Assembly (NCBI GenBank): GCA_033030425.1 | Contig: JAUFSD010000020.1 | Coordinates: 1 to 64,000 of the forward strand | Reading direction: 5' to 3' | DNA: 64,000 nt | Source: Verpa conica | Taxonomy: Eukaryota > Ascomycota > Pezizomycetes > Pezizales > Morchellaceae | Part shown: piece after piece, positions 22,869 through 34,051 of the stretch | How the letters are laid out: each line of letters begins with the position of its first letter | Position numbering within the stretch: the first letter of the stretch is position 1 | Notes under the pieces: model-generated | Seen by the model: only the letters and a program-made list of their open reading frames with translations | Databases searched by the model: none | What the model was told of the DNA's origin: nothing | Translations under genes and position numbers: made by a program

Positions 22869-25730
22869 TGTATTTGGCTTAGTGCGGGCGTGTTTCGTGC
22901 TTTTCTGTCCTTGTTACGTGCTTTTTGTCAGTGTTTCTACACTAAGCTTACTATTATTAGATTGATTTTCCCCTCATTAAAGATTAAACGCTCTATATTG
23001 CTCTCTATAATATTATATTTCTAGTATTTCACCTGGTACTATAATAGTCTGACGGAAGAACTCGGTCTATTGAGGTGTACAGGATATATTAAATTTTCCC
23101 AACAAAAGAAAGGTGATCTAAAAAGTGAAAATTTCATTGTGATCACATTGAAGGTTCTAAAAAGCCCCCCAGTCTGCTCTCATCGAAGGTAGTGCATTCT
23201 TTAATGAAACTTGAGCTGGAGAGACACTGGTAGGGGTTTGCCATAAGACATGCCTTCTACCTTGTGAAGGAACAACCAAAAAACCGAGTCAAGGAATATC
23301 AGGAGTAACCCTCCTGATCATATCTCTCCATTTACCAGATACGTTAAAGCCCAGTGCTAATAAGAATTATGGTTCTCATTCAAGCGGTTATTAGTGTAGG
23401 CCTCCTAGGTAGTCATCTACGTAGATATCTACAACTCAAGTACGCGCTAGGAGGGTTCTAGAGACTGAGCAGGCAACAACTCAAGTAGCTATTTTAGAGT
23501 AATCTAGTAGTCACGTAAATAGTAATTTCACTGCTAGGCTATCCTAGGTGTTTACATAGGCCGGCTCTGTCCCCTTCTATTTGGCCCGGGCCGTGAACTG
23601 CCATGAAATCAATTCTTGATCCGGGACAGTCTAGTCCCTGGCCTTGTCCGGCCCACCGAAACCTTCAGAATATCTTTGAAGAGGTTTGCGGAGCAGGAGA
23701 TACTATAATCAATAGGGGTATATACCGTATCCTCTAATTACCAATAAACCACTATCCCTTTCTCCGGTAATACTGACCCCCAAAGTGACTCAAGAAACTA
23801 CTGACACTCTAATTCATCGGAATTATTGCTATAAGTAAATAACAAGTCCTGACTACCTATGATTCAAGTACCCACCGGGCTCTTTGCTTATAATTGACTA
23901 GACTAGTTTTGCTCAGTCGTCGCCACATAGGGGTCAGCATCTTCCACCAGACAAAGGGATACTGCGCAGCCTCTAAGTTTCTTATCCCAAATTTCAGTCA
24001 TATAGCAGGTTGGATATGATGATGTCATTTAAGTGTTATAATATGATACTCATGATAACAAACAGGCCTATTCTCTGCTTTATAAATAGGACCCCATACA
24101 GGGGACATAGGCTGGCCCATATAGAGGACGTCCATCCAGCAGGTTGGCCCGTTGAGGAGACGTCCCTGATAGGCACGTCCCCCCAACGGGCCAGAACAGA
24201 TGCATGAAATCGTGATCGGCACCACTATTAGATGAGGCTCTGCGGCCGGCCGTGCCTAGAGCTACCGAGTGTATTACTCCGAGAATCACGAAAGAAAAAC
24301 GGATTCTATGGCAGAGAATTATTCCTAAAACTTTCTTAGCGGAAATTAACAACAGATGAAACATCTTAGCCCTGAGTGGCACGAGCCCGTACTAATCCTA
24401 CTGATAGAAGTCTAGGCCGGGGATCCGAAAAGATGACGATTCACAGACTCTACACTTACGATAGCCTTGGAGTTTTGGATACCTGGCGCGCCAAGTTAGC
24501 CTGGGAGTATTTATCTCTATAGTTAGGTATTGCAACAACATACCAATAAGGCTGCCTTGATAAAATGATGAGGATTCATATAACCCTAACCCTACACTAG
24601 CAACAATACCGTATAAACTGGCGAGACTCATAATGGCGCTAAGACGTCCAAAGAAAGTTTGGCTAGATGATCTTACTGTGAAAATGGGTTTGCAGTACTG
24701 TCTTTGCCACTTGCTACACCAAGGAAGAGATTTCACTCGCTTTTCTTTGCTCACTTGGGGTAGGGACTGCTTTTTCTAGATAAGTGGCTACGCTACTCCT
24801 TATTTCAACCTCTTAGCGTCATTATGAGACTAACCAGGTTATACGGTATCTCTGCTCTGGGAAATGGTCGATTAGTCTTGATTGAATGTAATTAAATACT
24901 TATGCTTACAGAGTCTCAGTTAGTACAGGAAGGGGTAGCTATAAATATTATATATTAGGAGAGTTTCAGAGCTCATTAGTGAATATTAGTCTAGTTCTGG
25001 GTGCCGACAGACGATAGCTATAGCAGAGCTAGCTTCTTCGACAATGGCCATTGTCGACTATTTGTGGCCAAGCGAAGCGGAGTATCCCCTCGGTACGTCT
25101 TCCGGTTCCATCGGCAGACCTCCAAGACGCCGGTAATGCTCTCACAAGAACTTTGAAAGTAAATAGTATTGGGTCGAGTAATACTGACTTCTCTGAGTGG
25201 ATTGTGTCACCTAGGAGTAGTCACTAAAACACAACTAATGGTACATTCAAAAAGACAGGCCTTCTATCGACTGAGATATATGATACACTTTTCGGTAGAA
25301 TTATTATAGAAACATTGGTTATGAGTAGGGGTTTTGCAGCCAATACTGACGCGGTAATCTTCGCCGAGAACCAGGGAGGCTAGTTAAGGGCATCGGCCTT
25401 ACACGCCACACTTGCGCCGGAAACTGTAATGATGATTGGCCGCAATACAATCCTTTTTAATCAACCGCCAAGCCCTACGTGACTGATGGTGGATATTCTT
25501 GGGGACCTAGAGCCTTGGGATTATCTCACTAAGTATATTATTTTCAAGCCAATCCCTAGGAAGGTTGTCGTCTACCAGGTCTTCGGAGTTATCTAGGGGA
25601 GGCCGGAGTAGGGCTAAGTCAACGTTTGGGGACTCGGTAGAACAATAAGGTTTTGTTGTGCAAACGTCCGGGAGTCAAGTTGGAGTGCCCAAGTCGCTCA
25701 GCCACAGCAGTTAGGGTGTAAGGTTAAAGG
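22869..25730. other. Intergenic, no gene seen
   Basis: Nearly 3 kb of spacer with no supported gene. It contains a hairpin at 24145-24193 and a minus-strand telomere-like motif at 24582-24594. ORFs at 24010-24754 overlap the hairpin and lack domains. Around 25030-25160 a plus-strand frame reads somewhat like decayed coding sequence but cannot be assigned. Confidence 0.4.
24145..24193. repeat. Hairpin-forming inverted repeat
   Basis: Perfect 10-nt arms tggcccgttg (24145-24154) and caacgggcca (24184-24193) separated by 29 nt; the loop and left flank carry 'acgtcc' three times. It is GC-rich against an AT-rich background. Confidence 0.6.
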
Positions 25731-25834
25731 CGTTCACGGTCTGATGACGATCTGATAAAAAATATATACCAGCCCGCCAAGCTACGGCTGAATTACAGCA
25801 CAAATCTTATCAGATCGCCATCGGACCGTGAACG
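25731..25834. mobile_element. 104-bp foldback element (MITE candidate)
   Basis: Terminal arms of 28 nt (25731-25758 and 25807-25834) match as inverted repeats at 26 of 28 positions, starting CGTTCACGGTC. The 48-nt centre is unrelated. There is no coding capacity and no clear target-site duplication. Confidence 0.75.
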
Positions 25835-26363
25835 TTTTCTATGAGATCGTACATTCGCGAATGATGAAAGTTTAGCCGAATACGGGTGGCGAGCGCCCCC
25901 AGGGCGGAAGTGCAGGTCTCTTACCAAGTGGCGTTTAAGGTTATATTTATGTAACGTGTCATAGGTCTAGAGTTCCACATCACGATCTGCTCACAGTTCT
26001 ATCTTGTATTAAGCCAATGTAATCCACTTATGAATTTTTAATAGGCAATATTTTTGCCGAATAAGCTAATAATAATGAAATACAAAAGGATGTTGACACG
26101 GCTCCCGCAAAGTCCACAAACAAAAATACAACACGACCAAATTTTCCATATTATCGCTTAGCTAGGATAATGCTAATCTTCCGGTAGCCTAATAGACCCT
26201 ATGTTAAATAAGATATCTACATCTAAATTTCATCTTAGATATTTTAATCGGAGAAACCTACCGGTGCTCAACACACAGGACTAGTAGCAGGCTCACAGCA
26301 CCTGAAACCTGCGGGACCAGGACATTGACCAGCTAGAGATAATTAATTTCCAATAACTGGGTA

Positions 26364-26663
26364 TTATGGACACAGGTACGAACTAGCGCCTAGATGCCAG
26401 CCACCTTCCGGCCCACAGCTAGATGTCCATTGGCAATACCCACAAGACCCACAATATCTCTTTGTACAGCATTGTATGTCGTTGCCTCCCTGACAGTAAC
26501 CTGGGTAAGAGGAACCACCACCACTGCTACAGCTACTTATACTGATACAGACACCAACACCAGCTCCAGTCGTCTGACAAGCGCCGTTAACCGGGGCCTG
26601 AGCAGCTACCGTAATGCAGGCTAAGAGAATGAGAAGCGGGGTAAAGGTGGTGGTGGTTCTCAT
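26364..26663 (-). CDS. Secreted cysteine-rich protein
   Basis: Single-exon ORF of 99 aa from ATG 26663 to a TAA stop. Residues 1-22 are a clear signal peptide ending AQA, followed by PVNGACQTTG. The mature protein has eleven Cys in about 77 residues, including a CC pair and a C-G-S-C-G-Y-C run. The spacing (NGAC..GVCIS..C...YC...DIQCC...C..CG.CQWTS.C) matches the Cys-rich N-terminal module found before a lytic domain in some secreted fungal hydrolases, as I recall that family. Here the protein stops at LCP, just where that module usually adds a final Cys pair, and no hydrolase domain follows. It is either a stand-alone effector-like protein or a truncated copy. A good TATA box lies about 85 nt upstream, suggesting expression. 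Confidence 0.78.
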   Translation of the reverse strand: MRTTTTFTPLLILLACITVAAQAPVNGACQTTGAGVGVCISISSCSSGGGSSYPGYCQGGNDIQCCTKRYCGSCGYCQWTSSCGPEGGWHLGASSYLCP

Positions 26664-26743
26664 AATGATGGCAGTATAGTTGAGGACTCGGGAGTGCGGG
26701 CTGTGGGAAGGGATAAGTGACCTCTGGAGTAAGAGGACCTTGT

Positions 26744-26751
26744 CTTTTATA
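26744..26751 (-). promoter_or_regulatory. TATA box of the Cys-rich secreted protein gene
   Basis: TATAAAAG on the minus strand, 81 nt upstream of ATG 26663. It is the only TATA-like octamer in the 200 nt upstream of this start. Confidence 0.6.
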
Positions 26752-26759
26752 CGTAGGAT

Positions 26760-27480
26760 TCACGGCTTGAAAAAAAACTTAAGCCAATATAAACCTCGAT
26801 ACATAGGTTAAAATCTATAACATAGACATTTCAATCTAGTCTACCGAGCGAGAATTAATAACGGGCGGGATAGGCTATAATTATGAAGGTAAGGTTTAGC
26901 CAGACCAATAACTAGATGTATATACTTCTGTGCTGTCGGGCGGGACAGTGTGAAATTATAGGTATCTTTCTAGTACCCCAATGACCAGGCGGAGTATTTA
27001 TAAATAAATAAAAGTGTGGAATTGTAACCCCTTCAGCTCCTAGGTCCACAAAGCCAGCCCACGCTCCCCGGCTCTACCGCAAGTTTACTGTACATCTGTT
27101 TTTGTGGACCATTACATCTTGTGGCTTATTTAGAATTTTTCTATTGGAAAGTAGACTCTATACCAAGCTCTACGTGTACTCGTTCTCGCCAGATATTTTC
27201 GGAGTTTGGTATGTAACAGGGACGCCATGTCTATCCTTCGAAGTCATATTGTGAGCCTGAGCAATTGACCAAAACCCAACAAATCAATTTCTTTAGCCCT
27301 TGGCTGTATAAGACCAACGAATCACTAGAGTTTTATCAAGCCACAACACTGGGGGCTGATTACAATGTGTAGTCATGCAGGAAAGATATGATACTCCCCA
27401 TCACCGTACTCCGGAAACGTCTGACGAGAACGAGTAGGCGATTCAGCGTAGGTTCAACTTTATAATACAGGGAATATGAC
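26760..27480. other. Intergenic, no gene seen
   Basis: AT-rich spacer upstream of the Cys-rich secreted protein gene. No coding region or structured repeat was recognised. Confidence 0.4.
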
Positions 27481-27680
27481 TACCGTATTGACTCGATAAA
27501 TTGGATACGCGGGCGTCAACGTCACCTGTGCTTAATAGTCTTCTCTAAACTTCTTTGAGCTTCCTCTAAACCCATCAAAGCTAGCTCATGATAATAACCC
27601 TTACGATCAGGTAGCAGGTCTGCATCTAATTTGAAATTGAAGTGACGCCCGTATAGCCAATCTACCGAGTCAATACGGTA
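27481..27680. mobile_element. 200-bp foldback element, copy 1 (second copy at 49421-49611)
   Basis: Ends 27481-27518 and 27643-27680 are 38-nt inverted repeats with about five mismatches, beginning TACCGTATTGACTCG. The interior (ctaaac.....ctagct..tgataataa.cc.ttacgatcag.tag) aligns with the interior at 49490-49560, and that copy has matching terminal arms. A 70-codon minus-strand ORF covers most of this copy but is interrupted in the other, so I treat it as part of the repeat. Confidence 0.7.
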
Positions 27681-28224
27681 TTTCAGACCCGCTTTGGGCC
27701 GGAACATATCAAACAACTCATCCCACATATACATTTTCTGGGTGCTAGGTATAGTTCTCCGGACTACCCAGCTTTAATTACATCAAGCCCGATTGTCACC
27801 CTTACCCTTTTTGCTTGGGGGCTAATACTCTGTCTAGCTTACGCTCTCTTCTGATATTGCACAATCAATGAATTAACTTATTATTACTCCGCAACCTCTA
27901 GAACTATGAGAAGGGGATTCTCATATTTGGAATTTCTAAGACCTATGCTAAATATGATTTTATTGTGTTCTGTCGGGCGAAGCTTTCAGGGTGAGATTGC
28001 TGCGTGGACTTGCCATTAACATTCATGTAGCGAGAGAATAAACGTGATCTTGGTATGGGTTAGGGTTTCATCTGTTACGTTTGCCCAGCCACGAAGAAGT
28101 AACAACGGTGATCAGGCTAAGTCCAACACCCCTCCTACATAGAGAGCAACCCGATAATTATACAGTCAAACTAGTCAGCTATCAAACCCAACCACCAATC
28201 TACAGCACCTTGACCTAGAAAAAG

Positions 28225-29046
28225 ATGGCCACTGGTCCCCAAGTTGATAGACACCATTTATGCTCTCCCTCTAGCGAAGGTAATCCCTCCCGACAGCACC
28301 CTAACTATCTACACCGAATGTCGGCTTACTATCATCATGAAGATAGTATAGGGCCTCAGGGTACTATTACTCTACCCTATGCAATAGTTACAGGGATGAC
28401 CACAACAAACACGCAACTTATCGCCGAGGTTGCCCGACTACAAGGAGAGGTAGCTCGGCTGAAAGCTCCCCAGGACACAGAGCTCCATGCAGAGATCACG
28501 AGACTACATGCAGAGGTGTCGCGTCTAGCTGGAATTCAGACCCCGAACTACGGCACTCCGGGCGGGGAAACGATTGAATCGACCGGTGATGGTAGTGGTG
28601 CTGGGCCACCCGAAGCCTTCCAAGTAATACGTAAGAGGAACTGGCATGGCCGACTCGGTCGAACTCATATGGCCGACGTCGATAGGCTTCCCGAGGCGAC
28701 GAAAAAACAGCTAGATGACTTCCTGCGCCGGAAAATAACCTCGGCAGCTCCTATTGGTGGGGCGTATTGTGATGTTTCACCAAATACGATATTTTCCTCT
28801 TTGTCAGATTTTGGTCTGCGGCTTGAAGATAGAGGGCCGTTTGCGGATGTCACGGTATTTAATGACAATAATAATCTGAACGTTGAGACGATTGCCCGGT
28901 TGCGTAACTGGGCTGCCCACTTTTATAAAGGTGGTGGTGGAAACTATGATACTTATTGGAAGGCATCGGCACTAGAAACATTGATAGAGCTTGCTCAATA
29001 TCGTGGATTATTCAATACGCAGGGTTTCTTAAAATGTGTCGATTAG
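28225..29046 (+). CDS. Hypothetical protein with N-terminal coiled coil
   Basis: Single-exon ORF of 273 aa; the start context aaagATGGCC is strong. The first 60 residues are polar and His-rich. Residues about 65-110 form a coiled coil with repeated L..EVARL / EI.RL.AEV.RL heptads. A Gly/Ser/Thr-rich hinge follows, then a compact domain of about 140 residues (RKRNWHGRLGRTHMADV ... YCDVSPNTIF ... FADVTVFNDNNN ... NWAAHFYKGGGGNYDTYWK). I recognise no family. There is no signal peptide or membrane segment. Full-length ORF, good start and a domain-like C-terminus argue it is real; it may be a lineage-specific gene. Confidence 0.65.
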   Translation: MATGPQVDRHHLCSPSSEGNPSRQHPNYLHRMSAYYHHEDSIGPQGTITLPYAIVTGMTTTNTQLIAEVARLQGEVARLKAPQDTELHAEITRLHAEVSRLAGIQTPNYGTPGGETIESTGDGSGAGPPEAFQVIRKRNWHGRLGRTHMADVDRLPEATKKQLDDFLRRKITSAAPIGGAYCDVSPNTIFSSLSDFGLRLEDRGPFADVTVFNDNNNLNVETIARLRNWAAHFYKGGGGNYDTYWKASALETLIELAQYRGLFNTQGFLKCVD

Positions 29047-29828
29047 ATGTTTCAAGCTGTTTAGTATCTGTTTACGTTTAGGAAGGGTGAATATCCCAGA
29101 CATCGGTTTCCCTGAGGGCGATAAATTACACACTAGGATATAGCACAAAGTCAGACCAGATTTCCAGAATATATGAATATTCAGAATAAGCCTACAAATA
29201 GGCTGCTCCAAAGCGATATACCGCTAGTGGCATACCTTTCCGAGGAGCATGCCCCCTGTACGTCTTGGATCCTTGTGGTGGCCATCCTTCCGGTCCAAAC
29301 AGCTAGGGATTCTTTACATTCAATTAGACAGTAGATATTTAGGATAGAGAGTTTACTAAGTTAATTCCGTGTAGGCGCACCCTCAAGACTGATAAATGTA
29401 CGACGTTTACCTCCACCCCTGGTCTCTCCCGAACTACACCGTCCTGGCCCCCTATAGTAGGCTAGGGTAGGAAATTTAAGCTTTTACTATCTCTCCTGGT
29501 GATATCAACAAGAAATTCTCATGAAGGCAGCCTCCGTAATATCTTGACTGGTCTTTATTGGCCTTGTTTACCCCCAGCTAATCATTAGCTCCGTAGAGCG
29601 CCCTTTACCGATACTTATAATGCAGGATTAGCAACTAACATACTATCTAGAAAGATAATTCTATTACGGGACGCTTGGGCTTATTAAAAAATTTCAGTTT
29701 GGAACCGAATTCTTTACGGGCATTATTTACAGCCAGTATACAAAAAATTTTGTGACCGAAGTTACACACATTGGAATGAAACCCTAACCCTGTATCCTAT
29801 AACCCGGTGAAGCTGCCCCTGCTCCGTG
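29047..29828. other. Intergenic, no gene seen
   Basis: AT-rich spacer downstream of the coiled-coil gene. A telomere-like motif on the minus strand (aaaccctaaccct) lies at 29779-29791, close to the dispersed repeat that follows. Confidence 0.4.
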
Positions 29829-29945
29829 GGGGCCAAAATTCTGTGGCTAGGCTCAGGCTTCTACTCTTTTTCATAGCCTACTATACGTTGAGCCACCGCC
29901 ACTTTGGAGGGTAGCATTTTTCACCGGGTTCTGGGATAGAGGAAT
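29829..29945 (-). repeat. Dispersed repeat, copy 1 (inverted relative to 56354-56470)
   Basis: The reverse complement matches 56354-56470 at close to 90% over about 110 nt. The shared core includes 'ggtgaaaaatgct', 'ccaaagtggcggtggctcaa' and 'agagtagaagcctgag'. A telomere-like gggttagggttt follows a few bases beyond the right edge (29952-29963). Confidence 0.75.
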
Positions 29946-29963
29946 TCAGGTGGGTTAGGGTTT

Positions 29964-32900
29964 CTTCTCTGAACTCTTTGTACAATCAACTTATGTGACA
30001 TGATAGGTTGGTGGGGTGACATCGAAAAATTAGGCTATGAAGATATTAGCACACTAGATATTGTATATCCTCAACCTCTGTAATACACTGAGATATAGTC
30101 TAGTCTAGATTTCCTCTGGTGGCTTGCAATGTGGGGTGGGGTGGGGAAAACTACAATTTGAAAAGAGTAGTCAAGGGACTAGTGCACTTGTTTTTTGGGG
30201 ATTCCTGTAGCTCTGATTCTGCTTGATTTTTTGTTTATATTTTCTTGTATTGTTTATGATTTTGAATTCCCTACTTTTGCTGACTCGTGATAGCGGTGAC
30301 CCTGCACACTGAGGCTTTACGGCTAGGTATCGTTTTAGTCGATAAGACACGGAGATATCCGCAGAGCCCCAGCGAGGGTCCCACAGCTCGGTTCCCTGGG
30401 AAGGAAATAATGACATAAGCCATGACGCAATCATCGTCAGAATGCTAGTCCAAAGCGGTGATGATTCCTATTCTCATGCTCTGGAACTAGGGGAAACATG
30501 GACTATTTTCATTTGTCTGACCAAAAAAACTTCCTCTAGACACTTTCACGTAATTATAGATGCTCAAGAAAATATACAACCATTAACTCCAGGATATACC
30601 ATTACTAATATGGTTAGGATCTGTGTAAGCCTAGTTCGAGGGGTATTTTTAACTAGTACTGTCACGTGAAGGTTACAAAAATACTTAGTCATGTGTGAAG
30701 CCATGATCCTCCGTAAAAGAATAATGTCGACTGATTACCAATATAGATCTCTTCATCTCTTATTTTTGATAGAAGATATCGGGAAGTTAGCCGTTCAGCC
30801 AGTGAACGTGTCTTAGAGACCGTACTCAGGTATCACAAGTACCTTGCGTACAAATGTACCGTGGTTCTCACTCTTCAGTCGGTAAGGTAACTGGATGAAT
30901 TATGTATTTGGCCATGGCCATATATTTGTTTTCCGGTAAACCGGTGCATTTGTGGACGAACAATGTTAACTACTGAACCTCAAACACAGCTTCATCCCCG
31001 AAGGTCACATGGTTTAGTACGACATGAAGTCAATAAACTGACTCGAGCAGGTACCATAATCTTAGCTGTATTATAATATCCTCCGCTTGACTTGTATCGG
31101 TAGCTTATACATTGTGGACACTATATAAAATTATCTATACTATATTATTTATTCAATTAAACACCTATATGGCCTCGTCGCTTTCTGTAGCTGTGGGGAC
31201 TTGACTGAACGACCATATACACCACAATTCAGTGAATTTTGGGAAACCTTGACCGAGGGTGTTTGGTATGGCTTGACATAAATTATAGGTAAGGGAAATT
31301 GAACACCGAACCCGGGGACCGACCCAAGTATTTTTCTATTCATGGGGACTAGTAGCACTGTAGTTTTTATACTAAATAGAGCAGTCCATAGATCTAGGAC
31401 GTTGGGGTTGTCCCTCACCCTTGTCATAGTTGTTCCTATCCTCACTGGCTGTAGAATCTGCTTCTATTACCTCGCTCTGTTTTAACCACTGAGTGAGTTC
31501 TAATAGCCTTTAGACACTTCTCAGATACTAATTCTCAATATCCTCGCCTGCTTGGTTATATCGGAGATCTATGGTATTTATACTATCCAATTTTTTTAAT
31601 ACCTATTCCTAGCCCATAGTGCACTATATCCTGGTGTACTGCCAGTCATTGCAAATAAATATATTAGTCTTGATCTATAAGGGAAGAATCTTGTAGCACC
31701 GAATATGACGCTAATGTGTACCAGCACCTCTAAGTAGTGTCAAGCCGAGTAGATTCTAGGAACACTGGGGATACTCAAATATAACCATATCTCTCCTTCT
31801 CTATATAAATTATTTGAGGGTTGCTTTTAGGTTAATATACCATACCATACTTTGCCCTGATTTACTAGAGTTGTTTGAACACCCCAGATATATACCGGTA
31901 TTAGCCATCGACAACGCGATAAGGAGCGTAAAACCGTTTCGGGACGGACACATTTAAAATCCATGTACAGTAATCTCTAGGGAATGGGCTATATGTGGTA
32001 TTGATAGATTCCTTTAGTGAATAAAATGACACTTATCTTTCCTTGTTACATCGATGCCTATATGAGTATCGTGGGGTAATTTAGCAATCAAATCTACAGT
32101 ATCTGGTGAATTCCCTCAGAGAACTACTGGAGTAGACGTGACCGGTAATTCAGACTAGTAGATCACCTAAATTCGCGAGCTCGGCTATGAGGAGTGAGCG
32201 GTGCCGGTTTGAGGTTGTTCTGGCGAAGCGGGGACATGCAATAGTAGCTCCAGGCCCTTCTTGAAGATCTGTGTACAACTCATTGATACACCTATTTACG
32301 CGGCATCATCCGTCACAATCCCGTAAGATATCAAAGTATAGAAGATCGGTATACCTGTTCCGGATACCCGTCCAAGCTGGGCCTGACCAACGTACCGCAG
32401 CCTTCTAGATTGAGCTCTTCTATCCGGTGACATTGGAGAGTTTAATGATACAGGCGGAATTCCCGAGCCGTGGGGTAGTCAAGTGAAAGTTGATCCCATA
32501 TCAGATATCGCTTATGATCACCGAGCCTGCAGTATGCGCGCTGAAGGAGTGCTCTAGTCTCTACTGACGCCAGCCCTTCAGCGCAATTATGGTTCTACCA
32601 AGATAGACTGTCCCAGGGTATACAGATCCGAACCAGATCGGCAGGGGGCCTAGGCCTTTCTTTTCCGATATACCTTATCTCCGAATCGGTGCATTGACAT
32701 ACAATGACACGCGTTGGTTGTTCTAGGTACGACTTGTTATCAAAGGGATCAACCAACAGCATCTCTGTTTAGAGGATGGTGTCGTAATTTCGAATTTCAC
32801 AGGTGGGGGGAATACGCCCCACTAAGTTAGATCATAAGACGATTATCCACAGGTGGTATCAGAGACTTCAGGAGCAGATTTCCCCACGCAGATCATTACT

Positions 32901-34051
32901 CGCATTTGACTGACGTTTGTGCATCGAGCTAGGCCCGTGCCCCATACGTTTTGTATGATTTTATATGATATGCAGAAGCCGGTATTGCATACAGGACTGA
33001 GACATTGTTCCAGTCCTGTACTCTACTTTCCCATCGGATCTCGTGTTGGAAACTTTACCCGGGCGCCCGTACCAGCCGACAACGCAAAGGCAATTGGATC
33101 TTTATCGGGTTAGCCCTTCAGGGACCCTCCATCAATGAGATTATCGCGGTAGAGGTGCGTCGTCTTGATACGCGAGCGTAGATCAACACAAGGAAAAAGT
33201 TTTACCCTGAACTAGTACGATTGTGTCCTAGCGCCAGTAATTCCCATGACCCCCAACCATTCCAGCACCTGTTACCGCGCAACTACCCCGTTCATAGCGG
33301 GTCGAACCCCGTGAAGAAAACCCTTTCCGCACCGTGCCCCACCGTGGGTTACTTTAGAATACAACTCACGCTAAAACATCCATAAAGTTCCAATCTGGGT
33401 ATGTAACGACCTAAGTCGACAGTTATAACTTTCCTATTTTCTTACCTAGTCACTTTATGTAGACCGGAGTGGTTCTTGTCAGGTCAAACCTCCAGTAGAC
33501 TGACTCGCAACAGTAAGAATTCGCTAGAGAGCGAGAACGTATGTGCTGTGCTTACAGCCTGCATTGGAACTTTGGGGCGACACTTCTTGTTAGCTTGGGG
33601 GGTTCAAGTGTCTTATGTTATCGCTCTCTTTCCTATCCTTGTATGCGCTTTCCGGTAGTTAATATCACAAGGCCTTGTGCATGCGTAGCCGAATATTGGG
33701 TGCATGGTTTGCGCTAGGGATCTGCATCAGATCTGTGCTAGCGGGGAAAAGAATTAGGTTGTTGGCAGATATCTTACTTGAACCATGGGCTCAGGGGTCA
33801 ATGATAAAAGTGTAACCCATTGTGGCACGTAGTATTTATATGCTACCACGATGGTACTGAAGTAACTCTATACTCTCGACACATCAGAACCTCGCCGGAA
33901 AACAGACACCGCACACGCCCAGCCACTCTAAGACCATAGTATACTCCAACGATCCAACGTAAGATTCAGAGCAGTAATACCCGAGTCCCTTTTAAACACC
34001 AACGGTAGTAACTCTTGATACCCCGGAGCTCGTAGCGCGGGATTTATTACC
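29964..34051. other. Large intergenic region, no gene seen
   Basis: Four kilobases without a supported gene. Short ORFs (30171-30669, 31149-31445, 32919-33113, 33476-33658) lack domains and splice partners. At about 32853 the sequence tggtatcagagac resembles a retrotransposon primer-binding site preceded by ...cca, but no LTR pair or polymerase could be traced. Confidence 0.4.

Noticed and set aside
27522..27734. 70-codon minus-strand ORF that looks gene-like
   Set aside because: It lies mostly inside an inverted-repeat element whose second copy carries an in-frame stop, so it is treated as part of the repeat unless coding constraint is shown.
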